A DNA stretch of 7,610 bases from Candidatus Roizmanbacteria bacterium CG_4_10_14_0_8_um_filter_39_9 (lineage in GTDB: Bacteria; Patescibacteriota; Microgenomatia; UBA1406; GWC2-37-13): contig PFLF01000096.1 in the NCBI GenBank assembly GCA_002784505.1, positions 1-7,610 of the forward strand, given 5' to 3'. Positions 1-5,852 of this stretch are shown one piece after another; positions within the stretch are counted from its first letter, which is position 1; each line of letters begins with the position of its first letter. The notes below the pieces were generated by a model. That model saw only the letters and a program-made list of their open reading frames with translations, was not told the DNA's origin and searched no databases. Both the position numbers and the translations under genes were made by a program.

Positions 1-162
1 GTCGGCATAAGGAACAGAAATAGAGGTTGATTTAAAATCTGCCCCGTAAATGTTAGCTGGAAGCGTGCCTAATTTCCGCAGTTTTCTTACTTGTTTTCCC
101 ACAACCGTGCGATGGGTAACATTGAGGGTAAGTGAACCAGTCTTGGGGGTAGTTTTTTTCAT
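1..162 (-). CDS. rplY: Ribosomal protein bL25, N-terminal part (cut by window edge)
   Basis: This is the first 54 codons of a leftward gene that runs off the left edge. The translation has the bL25 signature: residues 18-40 include R18, VGK (21-23), VRKLRK (25-30), then G32, LPA (34-36) and IYG (38-40). This matches the conserved start of the bL25/Ctc family, which binds 5S rRNA in the large ribosomal subunit. The ATG (complement of 160-162) lies 2 nt after the DUF4012 stop codon, so the two genes are almost certainly co-transcribed and translation may be coupled. Only a weak GAAAG-like Shine-Dalgarno precedes it, inside the end of the upstream gene. Whether it has the longer C-terminal domain of the Ctc form cannot be seen. 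The family call is firm; the symbol follows the usual bL25 name. Confidence 0.88.
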   Translation of the reverse strand, partial: MKKTTPKTGSLTLNVTHRTVVGKQVRKLRKLGTLPANIYGADFKSTSISVPYAD

Positions 163-164
163 AA

Positions 165-2450
165 TTATTCTTTCAGCAATTCAATAAAAAATATTTTGTC
201 AGCTGATAACTCAGTATTATAGATGATTTGATTATTTTTAACAAGAGGAGAAAAATTTTGATTAATAAGGAAAAGGTTATTCGGAAGAGTAATAGAAAGG
301 GAAAGATCATTATTAATTGAACCTGTCTGTTTTTGAAAAAGAAGCTGATAGAACGAAGCTCCTTTTTTATAACCCAAGACGGATTGATATTCTACTGTGA
401 TTTCCTTGGTTGATTGAATTGGAACTTCAATAAAAAACCCTATTTTTTTAAATTGACCGGTTTCTTGATCATATTCATGAAGTGTCTCGTTGTCCACCGT
501 TATTGAATTTACCACACTATCACGGGGAATCAGAACTTGAAAGTAATTACGATACACTCCACCGGGGAAAATATCCCGGATAGAGTCGTTTTTGAATTTA
601 ATACTTAAATAACTATGGACAATCCCATTGATATCTATATATACCTTAACTGCCATAATTCTATTCATAAAAAAATTTGCCTTATTTACTCCAAGATTTG
701 CATCAAAGGGGAAAAGGTAATCGGTATAGCAGTTATCAGTTGCCGTTGGGCACTGAGGTTCAATTATACGACCGGCCCAATAGAGCGAATCAATTACTTT
801 CTGAATGGGCTCGTCATTTAAATAAAAGGCGATCTGTTTTTCTTCCAATGATTTGTATATGTCTCCTAACAAATCAGGGAGAGAGACGGAATCAAGTTGC
901 ACTAAAATCTGTCGGGTAAGTGCTGAAAGAAAACTCTTCTTTTGTGTCGAGCCGGGAAAAAAATTATTCTCCGCATACGATTGAGTTTTAATATAAAAAT
1001 TATCCTTGGTAATTTTTTCGTTAAAATCAGGTAAATAAATATCGCCAAATGCTTGAAGTACATTTTTTATGGCAGTTGTGGTTACTAAAATACCACCTGA
1101 GAAATTAGTCAGATTTTTTTCTTTTTCAAGAAAAAAAAGTGCCCGGTTATAGTTTTCATAAAAATCTGGAGAAAACGCGGAGTCCCTTAAAAACCAATGG
1201 GGTTGACTAAGGTACTTTTTGATTGCATCCGGCGGGGGAACATGTGCTGTTAACTGACCGTCTGCATCATATACGTCAAATATTTGGACTCCTCCAAAGG
1301 TCAGATCTTTAATCGTCAATATGCCATAGGAGCCGATGAACCCACCACCGGGCCGTAGCTCCATATTATTGGCGAAAATAAGAAGGTATTTTTTCTCCTC
1401 CTTTTGATTAATGATGCCAAGCGCGTGAGGAAGGAGGCGCTTCACTTTTGTCAAGATATATATCGACTGGACCAAGGTTTCCTTGTATGGCTTTACCGCT
1501 GGTACACCGGACGGTATTTTTTGTGATATAAACGTCAGATTGTCCGCAATTTGTGTAACTTCATCCCTCACTGAATTAACAAGGGAAACAGTGTCTCTTT
1601 TTTCCTTTTCGGACTTGTCTGTTTTAAAAAATAAGCGCATAAGCTCTGTGCTCTCTAAGTGAGCGGTATAACTAAGTTTGACCGTTGCGCTCACTTTGTC
1701 ACTGACTGAAAAGAGATTGTCAGGAGTATGTGCAATTGAAAAAAATAAAAATACGGGGCGTACTAATGAGTAGAGTTTTTTTGAGGTCATCAGGTAGGGC
1801 ATGCTTTTATTGATTTGTTTATCTGCCGCTGGAACATTGCGACTCCTCAGCATCTGAATCCCTTTATATGTGTAGAATGATCCGACCGCAAAAGGGAAAA
1901 TAAATGCTATGTGATACAAGAAGACAATCAATATAAAAAGAAGAGCAAGTTGTTTTCTTCCTACATTTTTTTCGAGAAACTGAAGTGTGTGAAACCAGAA
2001 GGGAGCATGTGGAAGCCGAGGAGGAGGAGGGTTTACAGGGCCTTTCGGCATTACTGAAGGGGGAATGTTCAAAAAAACCTCAAGTGACTTTGAAAGACAA
2101 AACCACATAATCTGTTCAAATATAACGGTCTTCAATGCATCGTGCTCTGAAACCGAGACAACTTTTAATTGATTGTATGCATGTTCGCGTATATATTTTG
2201 CTGCATATGCGGCTTTTTTATAGGCATTGATTTGAATAAATATTATTTTTTTCCATGTTTCATTTTTCAAAAAATTGCTCGGTAATTCATTGATCAGAAT
2301 ACAGATATCAAACCTTGAAAGATGTCCGGGTATGCGGGGGGAGAGATACACATCCGTGTCAAATTTACGTAAATAAGCCTTAAACACCCGAGCATAGCGG
2401 GTTTGCTTTTGATCAACAATAAGGACTTTTTGTTTTTGAGTAGTATTCAT
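165..2450 (-). CDS. DUF4012 family membrane protein with Rossmann-like N-terminal region
   Basis: A 761-residue protein of unknown biochemical function. Residues 1-125 alternate strands and helices (KVLIVD at 8-13, FDICILINEL at 47-56, IIFIQIN at 69-75, LKVVSVS at 95-101), a Rossmann-like pattern but without a GxxGxxG nucleotide loop. A proline-rich linker (about 135-150, with PPPP at 141-144) leads to one strong membrane helix (about 166-192). The large remainder is probably extracytoplasmic. It carries the DUF4012 hallmarks: YLLIFANNMELRPGGG (355-370) followed by FIGSYG, WFLRDSAFSPDF (419-430), and a later GVNKANFF segment. DUF4012 proteins are common in Patescibacteria and Actinobacteria and are often suspected to act in cell-envelope or surface polysaccharide biology; that role is inference. 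The ATG at 2450 is 10 nt from a TATATC -10-like box and has no Shine-Dalgarno. It is the first gene of a unit with bL25. Confidence 0.85.
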   Translation of the reverse strand: MNTTQKQKVLIVDQKQTRYARVFKAYLRKFDTDVYLSPRIPGHLSRFDICILINELPSNFLKNETWKKIIFIQINAYKKAAYAAKYIREHAYNQLKVVSVSEHDALKTVIFEQIMWFCLSKSLEVFLNIPPSVMPKGPVNPPPPRLPHAPFWFHTLQFLEKNVGRKQLALLFILIVFLYHIAFIFPFAVGSFYTYKGIQMLRSRNVPAADKQINKSMPYLMTSKKLYSLVRPVFLFFSIAHTPDNLFSVSDKVSATVKLSYTAHLESTELMRLFFKTDKSEKEKRDTVSLVNSVRDEVTQIADNLTFISQKIPSGVPAVKPYKETLVQSIYILTKVKRLLPHALGIINQKEEKKYLLIFANNMELRPGGGFIGSYGILTIKDLTFGGVQIFDVYDADGQLTAHVPPPDAIKKYLSQPHWFLRDSAFSPDFYENYNRALFFLEKEKNLTNFSGGILVTTTAIKNVLQAFGDIYLPDFNEKITKDNFYIKTQSYAENNFFPGSTQKKSFLSALTRQILVQLDSVSLPDLLGDIYKSLEEKQIAFYLNDEPIQKVIDSLYWAGRIIEPQCPTATDNCYTDYLFPFDANLGVNKANFFMNRIMAVKVYIDINGIVHSYLSIKFKNDSIRDIFPGGVYRNYFQVLIPRDSVVNSITVDNETLHEYDQETGQFKKIGFFIEVPIQSTKEITVEYQSVLGYKKGASFYQLLFQKQTGSINNDLSLSITLPNNLFLINQNFSPLVKNNQIIYNTELSADKIFFIELLKE

Positions 2451-2460
2451 GGATTCCAGT

Positions 2461-2486
2461 GATATACTGTATTAATTCAGTATATT
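2461..2486. promoter_or_regulatory. Symmetric divergent promoter/operator (24-bp palindrome)
   Basis: The arms ATATACTG (2462-2469) and CAGTATAT (2478-2485) are perfect inverted repeats. The centre ATTAAT is itself palindromic, so 11 of 12 base pairs match across 2462-2485; only T2470/T2477 fails. The symmetry axis (2473.5) is exactly midway between the two divergent start codons (2450 and 2497). Each arm supplies a -10-like box, TATATT (2481-2486) for the rightward gene and TATATC (complement of 2461-2466) for the leftward gene, each 10 nt from its ATG. No good -35 box is seen on either side. It may be an operator for a dimeric regulator, a symmetric bidirectional promoter, or both. Confidence 0.55.
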
Positions 2487-2496
2487 CTACAAGACT

Positions 2497-2964
2497 ATGG
2501 AAGACACGCGAATTATTGCGTATAAAGATATTCAAAGTTTACCACAACGTTTGACAGGAAAAAAAATTATCCTGGTGGGAGGGTGCTTTGACGTATTCCA
2601 TATTGGACATCTCACATTCCTGAGTCGAGCTAAACAATTGGGGGACGTCCTTGTCGTGCTGCTTGAGTCAGACGACTTTATCAGAAAAGTCAAAAAAAGA
2701 GAACCGGTTCACCGTATTGAAGAACGCGCCCTTATCTTATCTGAACTTCGATGTGTTGACTTGGTTATTACCCTTCCTCACATGATCGACAACCACGACT
2801 ACGAAGAAATAATTCGCAAGATTCATCCGACAATTATTGCAGTTACTCAGGGAGATCCAAAACTCATTCTCAAGCAGAATCAGGCAAAAACCATTAATGG
2901 ATTTGTCGTTGAGGTTGATTATGTTCCGGGATATTCAAGCTCTGAAGTAAGAGCCCTTTTCTGA
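2497..2964 (+). CDS. Cytidylyltransferase-like nucleotidyltransferase (HldE C-terminal/TagD type)
   Basis: A 155-residue single-domain enzyme of the cytidylyltransferase-like superfamily, which transfers a nucleotidyl group from ATP or CTP to a sugar-, polyol- or cofactor-phosphate. The fold's diagnostic motifs are present: GGCFDVFHIGHL (28-39) with HIGH at 35-38, a basic KVKKREPVHRIEERALILSE segment (64-83), LRCVD (84-88), and the C-terminal SSSEVR (147-152), which corresponds to the ISSTxxR nucleotide-binding motif. The length and LRCVD segment most resemble the adenylyltransferase half of heptose-phosphate enzymes (RfaE/HldE) and glycerol-3-phosphate cytidylyltransferase; the substrate cannot be decided from this sequence. 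The ATG at 2497 lacks a Shine-Dalgarno and sits 10 nt after a TATATT box, so the mRNA leader is probably only a few nucleotides. It is transcribed alone and ends in TGA 14 nt before a terminator. Confidence 0.85.
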   Translation: MEDTRIIAYKDIQSLPQRLTGKKIILVGGCFDVFHIGHLTFLSRAKQLGDVLVVLLESDDFIRKVKKREPVHRIEERALILSELRCVDLVITLPHMIDNHDYEEIIRKIHPTIIAVTQGDPKLILKQNQAKTINGFVVEVDYVPGYSSSEVRALF

Positions 2965-2977
2965 TTATATGAGTAAC

Positions 2978-3010
2978 AAAAACCCCCTCCGACTCGGAGG
3001 GGACTTTTTT
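2978..3010. terminator. Bidirectional intrinsic terminator
   Basis: The left arm CCCCTCCG (2984-2991), loop ACT and right arm CGGAGGGG (2995-3002) form an 8-bp GC-rich hairpin. On the plus strand it is followed after two bases by six T (3005-3010); on the minus strand by five T (complement of 2978-2982). It lies between the convergent nucleotidyltransferase gene and zinc-ribbon gene and can end transcripts from both sides. Confidence 0.9.
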
Positions 3011-3027
3011 CTGTTCCTGAACGAATG

Positions 3028-3171
3028 TTACTTTGCACCAATCTTGTACATTCCTGTTCCGCAGTCTGGGCATTTAGCTTTCATTGCTGGTTTGCCATTT
3101 TTCATAGTTACTTTTTCTGCATTTGACACTTCTTTTTTAGCTCTACATTTTACACAATACATTGAAGTCAT
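3028..3171 (-). CDS. DUF5679-like small zinc-ribbon protein
   Basis: A 47-residue protein with two CxxC knuckles: C6-V-K-C9 and C34-P-D-C37. They are separated by a lysine-rich segment containing VTMKNGKPAMKAKCP (21-35). This is the layout of the short DUF5679 family, presumed to bind one zinc ion through the four cysteines; the role is unknown, with nucleic-acid or ribosome association a possibility only. The start at 3171 is set by an ideal Shine-Dalgarno, AAAGGAGGTG (complement of 3181-3190), 9 nt upstream. The next in-frame ATG (3162) would be 18 nt from that site. The gene follows the one-TM protein gene by 61 nt on the same strand and is followed by the shared terminator. I saw no convincing separate promoter in the 61-nt gap, so co-transcription is likely. 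Confidence 0.85.
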   Translation of the reverse strand: MTSMYCVKCRAKKEVSNAEKVTMKNGKPAMKAKCPDCGTGMYKIGAK

Positions 3172-3180
3172 ACGAGTTTT

Positions 3181-3190
3181 CACCTCCTTT
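3181..3190 (-). promoter_or_regulatory. Strong Shine-Dalgarno site of the zinc-ribbon gene
   Basis: The complement reads AAAGGAGGTG, fully complementary to the usual 16S rRNA 3' end, 9 nt before the ATG at 3171. It fixes the start of the zinc-ribbon gene and stands out because most genes in this window lack any such site. Confidence 0.88.
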
Positions 3191-3232
3191 AGAAACCGTA
3201 AATCAATTGATAAACGTACTTAAAAATAGTAT

Positions 3233-3547
3233 CTAAAAGTTCACAAAGCTTCTCAGGCTTGTACTCATACTAGCAAAATAAAAAATAATTTCAAGCGTAA
3301 TTATACTTAAGATGAGCACAAAACTTTTTTTCATATCAGCTTTGAAATAAGATGCATTCTCCGCAACCAATGGGGAGACTAATCCGGAGGCCTGCGAACC
3401 CTGTGGTATAAATATAGGTTTAGTTGATACAGAAGCGATAAATGGTGAAGTCTGTGCTAGGCTGTATGACGTCGCGAAAGTAGAAGAGAGCTGTTCTTTA
3501 TGGCGAAGCGACGCCATTATTTTTTGTTTCTTTGATTTTTTTGGCAT
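3233..3547 (-). CDS. Small single-pass membrane protein, hypothetical
   Basis: A 104-residue protein I cannot assign to a named family. It begins with a very basic stretch (MPKKSKKQK, 1-9), continues with a Ser/Thr/Ala/Pro-rich middle (about 20-66), and has one membrane helix near the C-terminus (about 74-92, FVLILSIITLEIIFYF) preceded by the charged flank KADMKK (69-74). The form, basic start plus a late helix after a D-x-KK motif, resembles short hypothetical proteins I recall from Microgenomates genomes, but that is memory, not a search. It is supported as a real gene by a good promoter (TTACAA-17-TAAAAT) that places the transcript start at or next to the ATG, and by its same-strand neighbour downstream. 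It is probably the first gene of a two-gene unit with the zinc ribbon. The stop is TAG. Confidence 0.72.
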   Translation of the reverse strand: MPKKSKKQKIMASLRHKEQLSSTFATSYSLAQTSPFIASVSTKPIFIPQGSQASGLVSPLVAENASYFKADMKKSFVLILSIITLEIIFYFASMSTSLRSFVNF

Positions 3548-3553
3548 GCAGAT

Positions 3554-3582
3554 ATTTTAATCATATTGACACGTATTTGTAA
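3554..3582 (-). promoter_or_regulatory. Sigma70-type promoter for the small membrane protein gene
   Basis: The complement shows TTACAA (3577-3582) as -35, a 17-bp spacer and TAAAAT (3554-3559) as -10. Only 6 nt separate the -10 from the ATG at 3547, so transcription should begin at or beside the start codon, giving a leaderless mRNA. It overlaps the opposing promoter almost completely. Confidence 0.68.
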
Positions 3583-3594
3583 AGAGGATAAAAT
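3566..3594 (+). promoter_or_regulatory. Sigma70-type promoter for the DUF4446-secDF operon
   Basis: A consensus TTGACA (3566-3571), an exact 17-bp spacer and TAAAAT (3589-3594) form the best promoter in the window. The ATG of the DUF4446 gene is at 3603, 8 nt after the -10, so the transcript is probably leaderless or has one or two leader bases. The AGAGGA at 3583-3588 lies within the spacer and would not be in the mRNA. It probably drives all five downstream genes. Confidence 0.78.
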
Positions 3595-3602
3595 AAACTT
3601 AC

Positions 3603-4049
3603 ATGATGACAAATATTGTTTTGGCATTTTTTTTCGGGTGGCTTATGATGCTTTCGTACATGGTGATAACGATGAAATATCATTACTTGCGACTAATTAC
3701 CCGTACAAAACAGCGGACAATAGATGAAATACTTGATATACTGTTAAAACAGAACGAGGATATTCAGAAACACCAAGAAATCATGAGACAGGAATTGTCG
3801 GCACTTGATTCCTCATTTAAACGGGGGTTCCATAAGGTTGGGGTACAGCGTTTTGATGCATTTGGAAAGACAGAAGGTGAGCATAGTTTTGTCGTTGCCC
3901 TACTTAATGATATGAATAGTGGTTTTGTTTTAAATTTTATTTATGTTCATGACAGTATTAGGACTTACATAAAGATGGTTAAGGACGGGAAAGGTGAGAA
4001 GTATGAACTTTCCAGTGAAGAAAGTAAAGCGATAGCTAAAGCGACGTAA
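3603..4049 (+). CDS. DUF4446 family membrane-anchored protein
   Basis: A 148-residue protein with one N-terminal membrane helix (about 4-26), a short basic stretch with KYHYLRLITRTKQR (25-38), a helical region likely to form a coiled coil (about 39-72), and a conserved C-terminal domain. The domain carries the DUF4446 pattern: FHKVGVQRFDAFGKTEGEHS (76-95), VVALLNDMNSGFVLNFIYVH (97-116), R120, Y122, and the ending YELSSEESKAI (134-144). DUF4446 has no established biochemical function. Two in-frame ATGs (3603, 3606) are possible starts; the promoter spacing favours 3603 or 3606 on a leaderless mRNA, and no Shine-Dalgarno is transcribed. It is the first gene of the probable operon leading to secDF, 30 nt before the DUF3048 gene. 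Confidence 0.84.
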   Translation: MMTNIVLAFFFGWLMMLSYMVITMKYHYLRLITRTKQRTIDEILDILLKQNEDIQKHQEIMRQELSALDSSFKRGFHKVGVQRFDAFGKTEGEHSFVVALLNDMNSGFVLNFIYVHDSIRTYIKMVKDGKGEKYELSSEESKAIAKAT

Positions 4050-4079
4050 GAATATTAATTAAAAATTGTTTTTTTGTTT

Positions 4080-5267
4080 ATGGTCAGTAAAAAAATTGCA
4101 ATTATTGTTGGTGTTGTTGTTTTTTTTCTATCAGTTGGCGTTTCATATGTTATTTTTTCAAACAGACTTTCCTTGATGCTTGGTGGAAAAAAAGAAACAG
4201 CAACGACTATCTCTCCGACGATTGACCCCGAGTCACTTGAACCAAAAACACAAGAATGTCCTCTCAATGGTCAGATGATGACCGAAAAACAAAAAAACAA
4301 ATGGGTTGTTCGACGACCGCTTGGGATCATGATAGAAAATCATGTTGAAGCACGACCCCAGTCGGGAATTTCCTCAGCCGATATAGTCTATGAAGCAGTC
4401 GCGGAAGGCGGTATTACCCGATTTATGGCTATTTTTTATTGTCAGGATGCTCCTTTTGTTGGTCCTGTTCGGTCTGCGCGAGTTCACTTTATGACTATGC
4501 TTCGTGAATATGGCGACTATCCTCTGTATGCACATGTAGGGGGAGCCAACTGTGACGCAGAAACCGGTTCAGGTTGCGCAAATGGCGCGAAGGCTGATGC
4601 CCTTGGGATTATTAATCGGATCGGATGGGGGGCATATAATGATATGAATCAGTTCTCGGTCCCCTTTCCTTATTACTGGCGCGACTATGAACGGCTACCA
4701 AACGTTGCAACAGAGCATACGGTTTATTCTTCAACAACAAAATTATGGGACTATGCAAAAGCAAAAAGAAAGTTGACTCAAGTTGATGAAGAAGGAATCA
4801 GTTGGGATAAAACATTTACTTCGTGGAACTTTCAAGACGATGCTAAACCGGCAGACCGTGGAACGGTTAGCAAGGTGTCGTTTCCATTTTGGGATGCGTT
4901 TGCAAGCGATTTTACCGTAACCTGGAAGTATGACAGTAAGACAAATTTTTATCTGCGTGAGACGGGCGGCAAAGCACATCTTGATAAAAACACGGGAAAA
5001 CAGTTACAGGCAAAAAATGTGGTCATTGTGTTTGCTAAAGAATCTCCAGCAAACGACGAATATGATGGGGGACACATTCTATACAAGCTTTCGGGAAGCG
5101 GTGATGCGTTAGTGTTCCAAAACGGCACGGCAATAAAAGCCACTTGGACAAAAAAAGATGAAGAAACGAGAATGAAGTGGTATGATGAGAGCGATAAAGA
5201 AATTTCCATTGTCCGCGGGAAGGTATTTGTAGAAATACTTCCCATAGGCAATAAGGTAACATATTAA
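4080..5267 (+). CDS. DUF3048 domain exported protein (YerB-like)
   Basis: A 395-residue protein anchored by an N-terminal helix (about 5-27) with a Thr/Pro/Glu-rich linker before the folded domain, so most of it should lie outside the membrane. The DUF3048 N-terminal hallmarks are clear: RPLGIMIENHVEARPQSGIS (79-98), ADIVYEA (100-106), GITRFMAIFY (111-120), VGPVRSAR (127-134) and EHTVYSS (212-218). The C-terminal half holds the paired DUF3048 C-terminal pattern (LVFQNGTAIKATW, ETRMKWYDESDKEI, then VEILP near the end). The Bacillus homologue YerB is a lipoprotein of unknown role; here there is no lipobox, only a membrane helix. Cysteines at 60, 121, 158 and 166 could form disulfides outside the cell. 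I chose ATG 4080 over an upstream TTG at 4074; neither has a Shine-Dalgarno. The next gene follows after 9 nt. Confidence 0.88.
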   Translation: MVSKKIAIIVGVVVFFLSVGVSYVIFSNRLSLMLGGKKETATTISPTIDPESLEPKTQECPLNGQMMTEKQKNKWVVRRPLGIMIENHVEARPQSGISSADIVYEAVAEGGITRFMAIFYCQDAPFVGPVRSARVHFMTMLREYGDYPLYAHVGGANCDAETGSGCANGAKADALGIINRIGWGAYNDMNQFSVPFPYYWRDYERLPNVATEHTVYSSTTKLWDYAKAKRKLTQVDEEGISWDKTFTSWNFQDDAKPADRGTVSKVSFPFWDAFASDFTVTWKYDSKTNFYLRETGGKAHLDKNTGKQLQAKNVVIVFAKESPANDEYDGGHILYKLSGSGDALVFQNGTAIKATWTKKDEETRMKWYDESDKEISIVRGKVFVEILPIGNKVTY

Positions 5268-5276
5268 ATTATTTTT

Positions 5277-5852
5277 ATGTTAGAGCACATCATTCCCTCT
5301 AAAACGAGAAGAAAAATACTGGAGCTTTTTTTCCATGAATATGATGAACATTATTATCTTCGCAGTATCGTTCGGACCGTTTCTGAAGAGGTGAATGCGG
5401 TAAAGCGAGAATTGGACATACTGGAAAAAGCAAAAGTATTAATAAGAGAAAAAAGACTTAATAAAGTTTTTTATTCTCTCAATAGATCTTATTTTTATTT
5501 TGATGATTTTATACGACTCTTTGCAAAAACCAACTATCTTTCACTCGGGATTCGTGACGCCGGATCAAAGCTTGGAAAACTTAAATTCATCGCACTTTCA
5601 ACAAAGTTTGCTAAGAGGATAGAGATTAAAAAAGATGAAATCTGCATTCTGTTTGTCGGAACCATTGTTGTTCCGGAAGTAACAAGTGTGATTAATGAAG
5701 CCGAAAAAATATTTGGGCGTGAAATAAACTATACCGTCATGACAGAGGAAGAACTAACGTTTCGTAAAAAAAATAACGATCCATTTATATGGCGCTTCTT
5801 AAAACAGCCAAAAGTTATGCTCGTTGGTCAAGAGGAGGAATTGGTCAAATGA
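5277..5852 (+). CDS. Winged-helix protein with degenerate nucleotidyltransferase-like domain
   Basis: A 191-residue protein in two parts. Residues about 8-73 form a winged helix-turn-helix of ArsR-like type (TRRKILELFF at 10-19, the recognition region SEEVNAVKRELDILEKAKVL at 36-55, then a wing ending FYSLN at 65-69). Residues about 100-186 match the fold of minimal nucleotidyltransferases as seen in similar Patescibacteria proteins (LKFIALSTKFA at 102-112, ICILFVG at 122-128, REINYTVMTEEELTFR at 148-163, KVMLVG at 179-184). The catalytic glycine-serine loop and paired aspartates of active enzymes are absent, so it probably binds a ligand or partner rather than catalyses transfer. It is likely a DNA-binding regulator, but the target is unknown. 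It lies 9 nt after the DUF3048 gene and its TGA overlaps the secD ATG (ATGA). No Shine-Dalgarno is seen close to its ATG. Confidence 0.77.
   Translation: MLEHIIPSKTRRKILELFFHEYDEHYYLRSIVRTVSEEVNAVKRELDILEKAKVLIREKRLNKVFYSLNRSYFYFDDFIRLFAKTNYLSLGIRDAGSKLGKLKFIALSTKFAKRIEIKKDEICILFVGTIVVPEVTSVINEAEKIFGREINYTVMTEEELTFRKKNNDPFIWRFLKQPKVMLVGQEEELVK
5831..5840 (+). promoter_or_regulatory. Shine-Dalgarno site that fixes the secD start
   Basis: AGAGGAGGAA within the end of the winged-helix gene; its AGGAGG core (5833-5838) is 10 nt before the ATG at 5849. It supports 5849 over the upstream in-frame ATG at 5789, which would overlap the previous gene by 64 nt. Confidence 0.85.

Noticed and set aside
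615..919. Two short plus-strand open frames inside the DUF4012 gene
   Set aside because: They are opposite-strand shadows of a well-supported conserved protein, with no ribosome site or recognisable motif.
2969..3223. An 84-codon plus-strand open frame
   Set aside because: It covers the terminator hairpin and lies opposite the zinc-ribbon gene, whose CxxC motifs and perfect Shine-Dalgarno make that strand the coding one.
3172..3232. A separate promoter for the zinc-ribbon gene (TACTAT-like box near 3226-3231)
   Set aside because: No acceptable -35 box lies 16-18 bp upstream, so it was not listed; co-transcription with the upstream gene is simpler.
4074..4079. TTG start for the DUF3048 protein
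   Set aside because: It adds only two residues and has no Shine-Dalgarno; ATG 4080 is the simpler choice.
4050..4079. An internal promoter before the DUF3048 gene (TATTAA at 4053-4058)
   Set aside because: The gap is only AT-rich, no -35 box is found at the right distance, and the short spacing fits an operon.
4055..4267. A minus-strand open frame at the start of the DUF3048 gene, and similar ones at 4743-5262, 5845-6090 and 6362-6753
   Set aside because: They lie opposite conserved coding sequence, lack ribosome sites and show no family features.
5789..5848. A longer secD start at ATG 5789
   Set aside because: It would overlap the winged-helix gene by 64 nt; the ATG at 5849 has a strong AGGAGG at proper distance and directly precedes the signal-anchor helix.
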